5,785 nucleotides of DNA from Anaerolineae bacterium (GTDB lineage Bacteria > Chloroflexota > Anaerolineae > Anaerolineales > Villigracilaceae): positions 163-5,947 of the forward strand of contig PMLN01000188.1 of NCBI GenBank assembly GCA_003158885.1, read 5' to 3'. The translations under genes were made by a program, and so were the position numbers. The notes under the pieces were generated by a model. It was not told the origin of the DNA and ran no database searches. It saw nothing but the letters and a program-made list of their open reading frames with translations. Shown piece by piece: positions 5,303 through 5,785 of the stretch (position 1 is its first letter; the number at the start of each line of letters is the position of its first letter).

Positions 5303-5343
5303 AAGTTTATTTATCCTCGACCCCGCGCTCCTCACGAACTTCG

Positions 5344-5387
5344 TTCCCTTTCCCTCTCTCTTCTTACTTCTCTCCTCTTTCTTCTCT
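5344..5387. other. 44-base polypyrimidine/polypurine tract
   Basis: The plus strand is all C and T apart from one A at 5366. The minus strand is therefore a GA-rich run that begins within the phosphoesterase stop codon and forms its immediate 3' untranslated region. Such tracts can form unusual DNA structure or result from replication slippage. No coding signal is seen. Confidence 0.7.
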
Positions 5388-5785
5388 AACTTGACATAAG
5401 GTGTAGGAATTGCAGGATATGCTTAAAGAAATTTTTGACCTGTTGGAAAAAATCTGGACCGGGCATGGGATTCAAAATCAGCGGCCCGCGCGGCGTCTGG
5501 CTGAAATCGAAATCCTGGGTCAGGTCGCCGAGGATCGGATTGTTCTCGCGTACATCCGGCCGGGAGTCGGGGCGGCCATCCGTTTGCGGGTCAATGCGCT
5601 GGCCCTTGAGGAAGTCATCCTCGATGAATTTGACATACGCGTCGAAGCTCACGGTTTGGTGATCTATGTAGCCCTTCTTTGCATAGGGACTGATGACGAG
5701 CGCCGGCACGCGGAAACCATATCCGTTCTGGTCTACAGTCGGGGGCACCACGTGATCGTAAAAGCCGCCCCAATCGTCCCAGGCC
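5386..5785 (-). CDS. Phosphoesterase family protein (phospholipase C / acid phosphatase type), C-terminal part
   Basis: The frame enters at the right window edge and ends at TAG (5388-5386), so only the last 132 residues are visible; the start is outside. The first visible residues, AWDDWGGFYDHVVPP, carry the conserved Asp and Asp-His cluster of the C-terminal metal site in the family that includes phospholipase C and AcpA-like acid phosphatases. RVPALVISPYAKKGYIDH and the following FDAYVKFIEDDFL are also typical of that family. GTG at 5751 can be read as a start, but the motif lies upstream of it, so it is internal. These enzymes hydrolyse phosphate esters, often outside the cell after Sec or Tat export; the signal region is not in the window. 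The last 35 or so residues are hydrophobic and aromatic (FFQQVKNFFKHILQFLHL), an amphipathic-looking tail beyond the usual core. It converges with fabH. Substrate unknown. Confidence 0.88.
   Translation of the reverse strand, partial: AWDDWGGFYDHVVPPTVDQNGYGFRVPALVISPYAKKGYIDHQTVSFDAYVKFIEDDFLKGQRIDPQTDGRPDSRPDVRENNPILGDLTQDFDFSQTPRGPLILNPMPGPDFFQQVKNFFKHILQFLHLMSS

Noticed and set aside
5391..5420. Perfect TTGACA box as a plus-strand promoter
   Set aside because: No reasonable -10 hexamer stands at 16-18 bases, and it would drive transcription antisense into the phosphoesterase gene.

Overview
The window looks like a piece of a bacterial chromosome of moderate GC content. The protein style, especially the EF-P with an Asn-Lys-Ser-Gly-Arg-Gly loop, a small eight-cysteine protein and a HAD-DinB fusion, reminds me of Chloroflexota of the class Anaerolineae. 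That placement rests on remembered resemblance, not on a search.

Layout, left to right. (1) Bases 1-553 hold nearly all of elongation factor P (efp), lacking only its first codons. A hairpin with a T-run (577-626) follows and abuts the next gene. (2) Bases 633-965 encode an unrecognised 110-residue protein with eight cysteines. (3) Bases 1013-2191 encode a HAD-family phosphatase fused to a DinB/YfiT-like four-helix metal-binding domain; a ribosome binding site and ATG sit exactly at the domain junction. (4) Bases 2192-2629 are a 438-base gene-free stretch full of structure: interleaved inverted repeats, a perfect 11-bp hairpin, two tandem 69-bp units each starting at a near-palindromic site centred on AGTACT, and a 22-bp-period direct repeat ending in the fabF ribosome binding site. 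(5) Bases 2630-5019 hold fabF (beta-ketoacyl-ACP synthase II) and fabH (synthase III), co-oriented and 44 bases apart. (6) Bases 5020-5385 contain no confident gene but hold a perfect 17-bp terminator hairpin, a small palindrome and a 44-base pyrimidine tract. (7) On the minus strand, 5386-5785 is the C-terminal part of a phosphoesterase (phospholipase C/acid phosphatase type) that continues past the window edge.

FabH starts fatty-acid chains from acyl-CoA and malonyl-ACP and FabF elongates them, so the pair is a small fatty-acid synthesis operon. No acpP, fabD or fabG lies in the window. The fab pair and the phosphoesterase converge on the 17-bp hairpin, which probably ends both transcripts. 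EF-P, the Cys-rich protein and the HAD-DinB protein have no visible pathway link to the fab genes.

I see no clear undescribed multi-gene system. The best leads are the repeat-rich region before fabF, the Arg-type EF-P, the HAD-DinB fusion with a possible internal start, the unassigned Cys-rich protein and the basic amphipathic tail on FabH.
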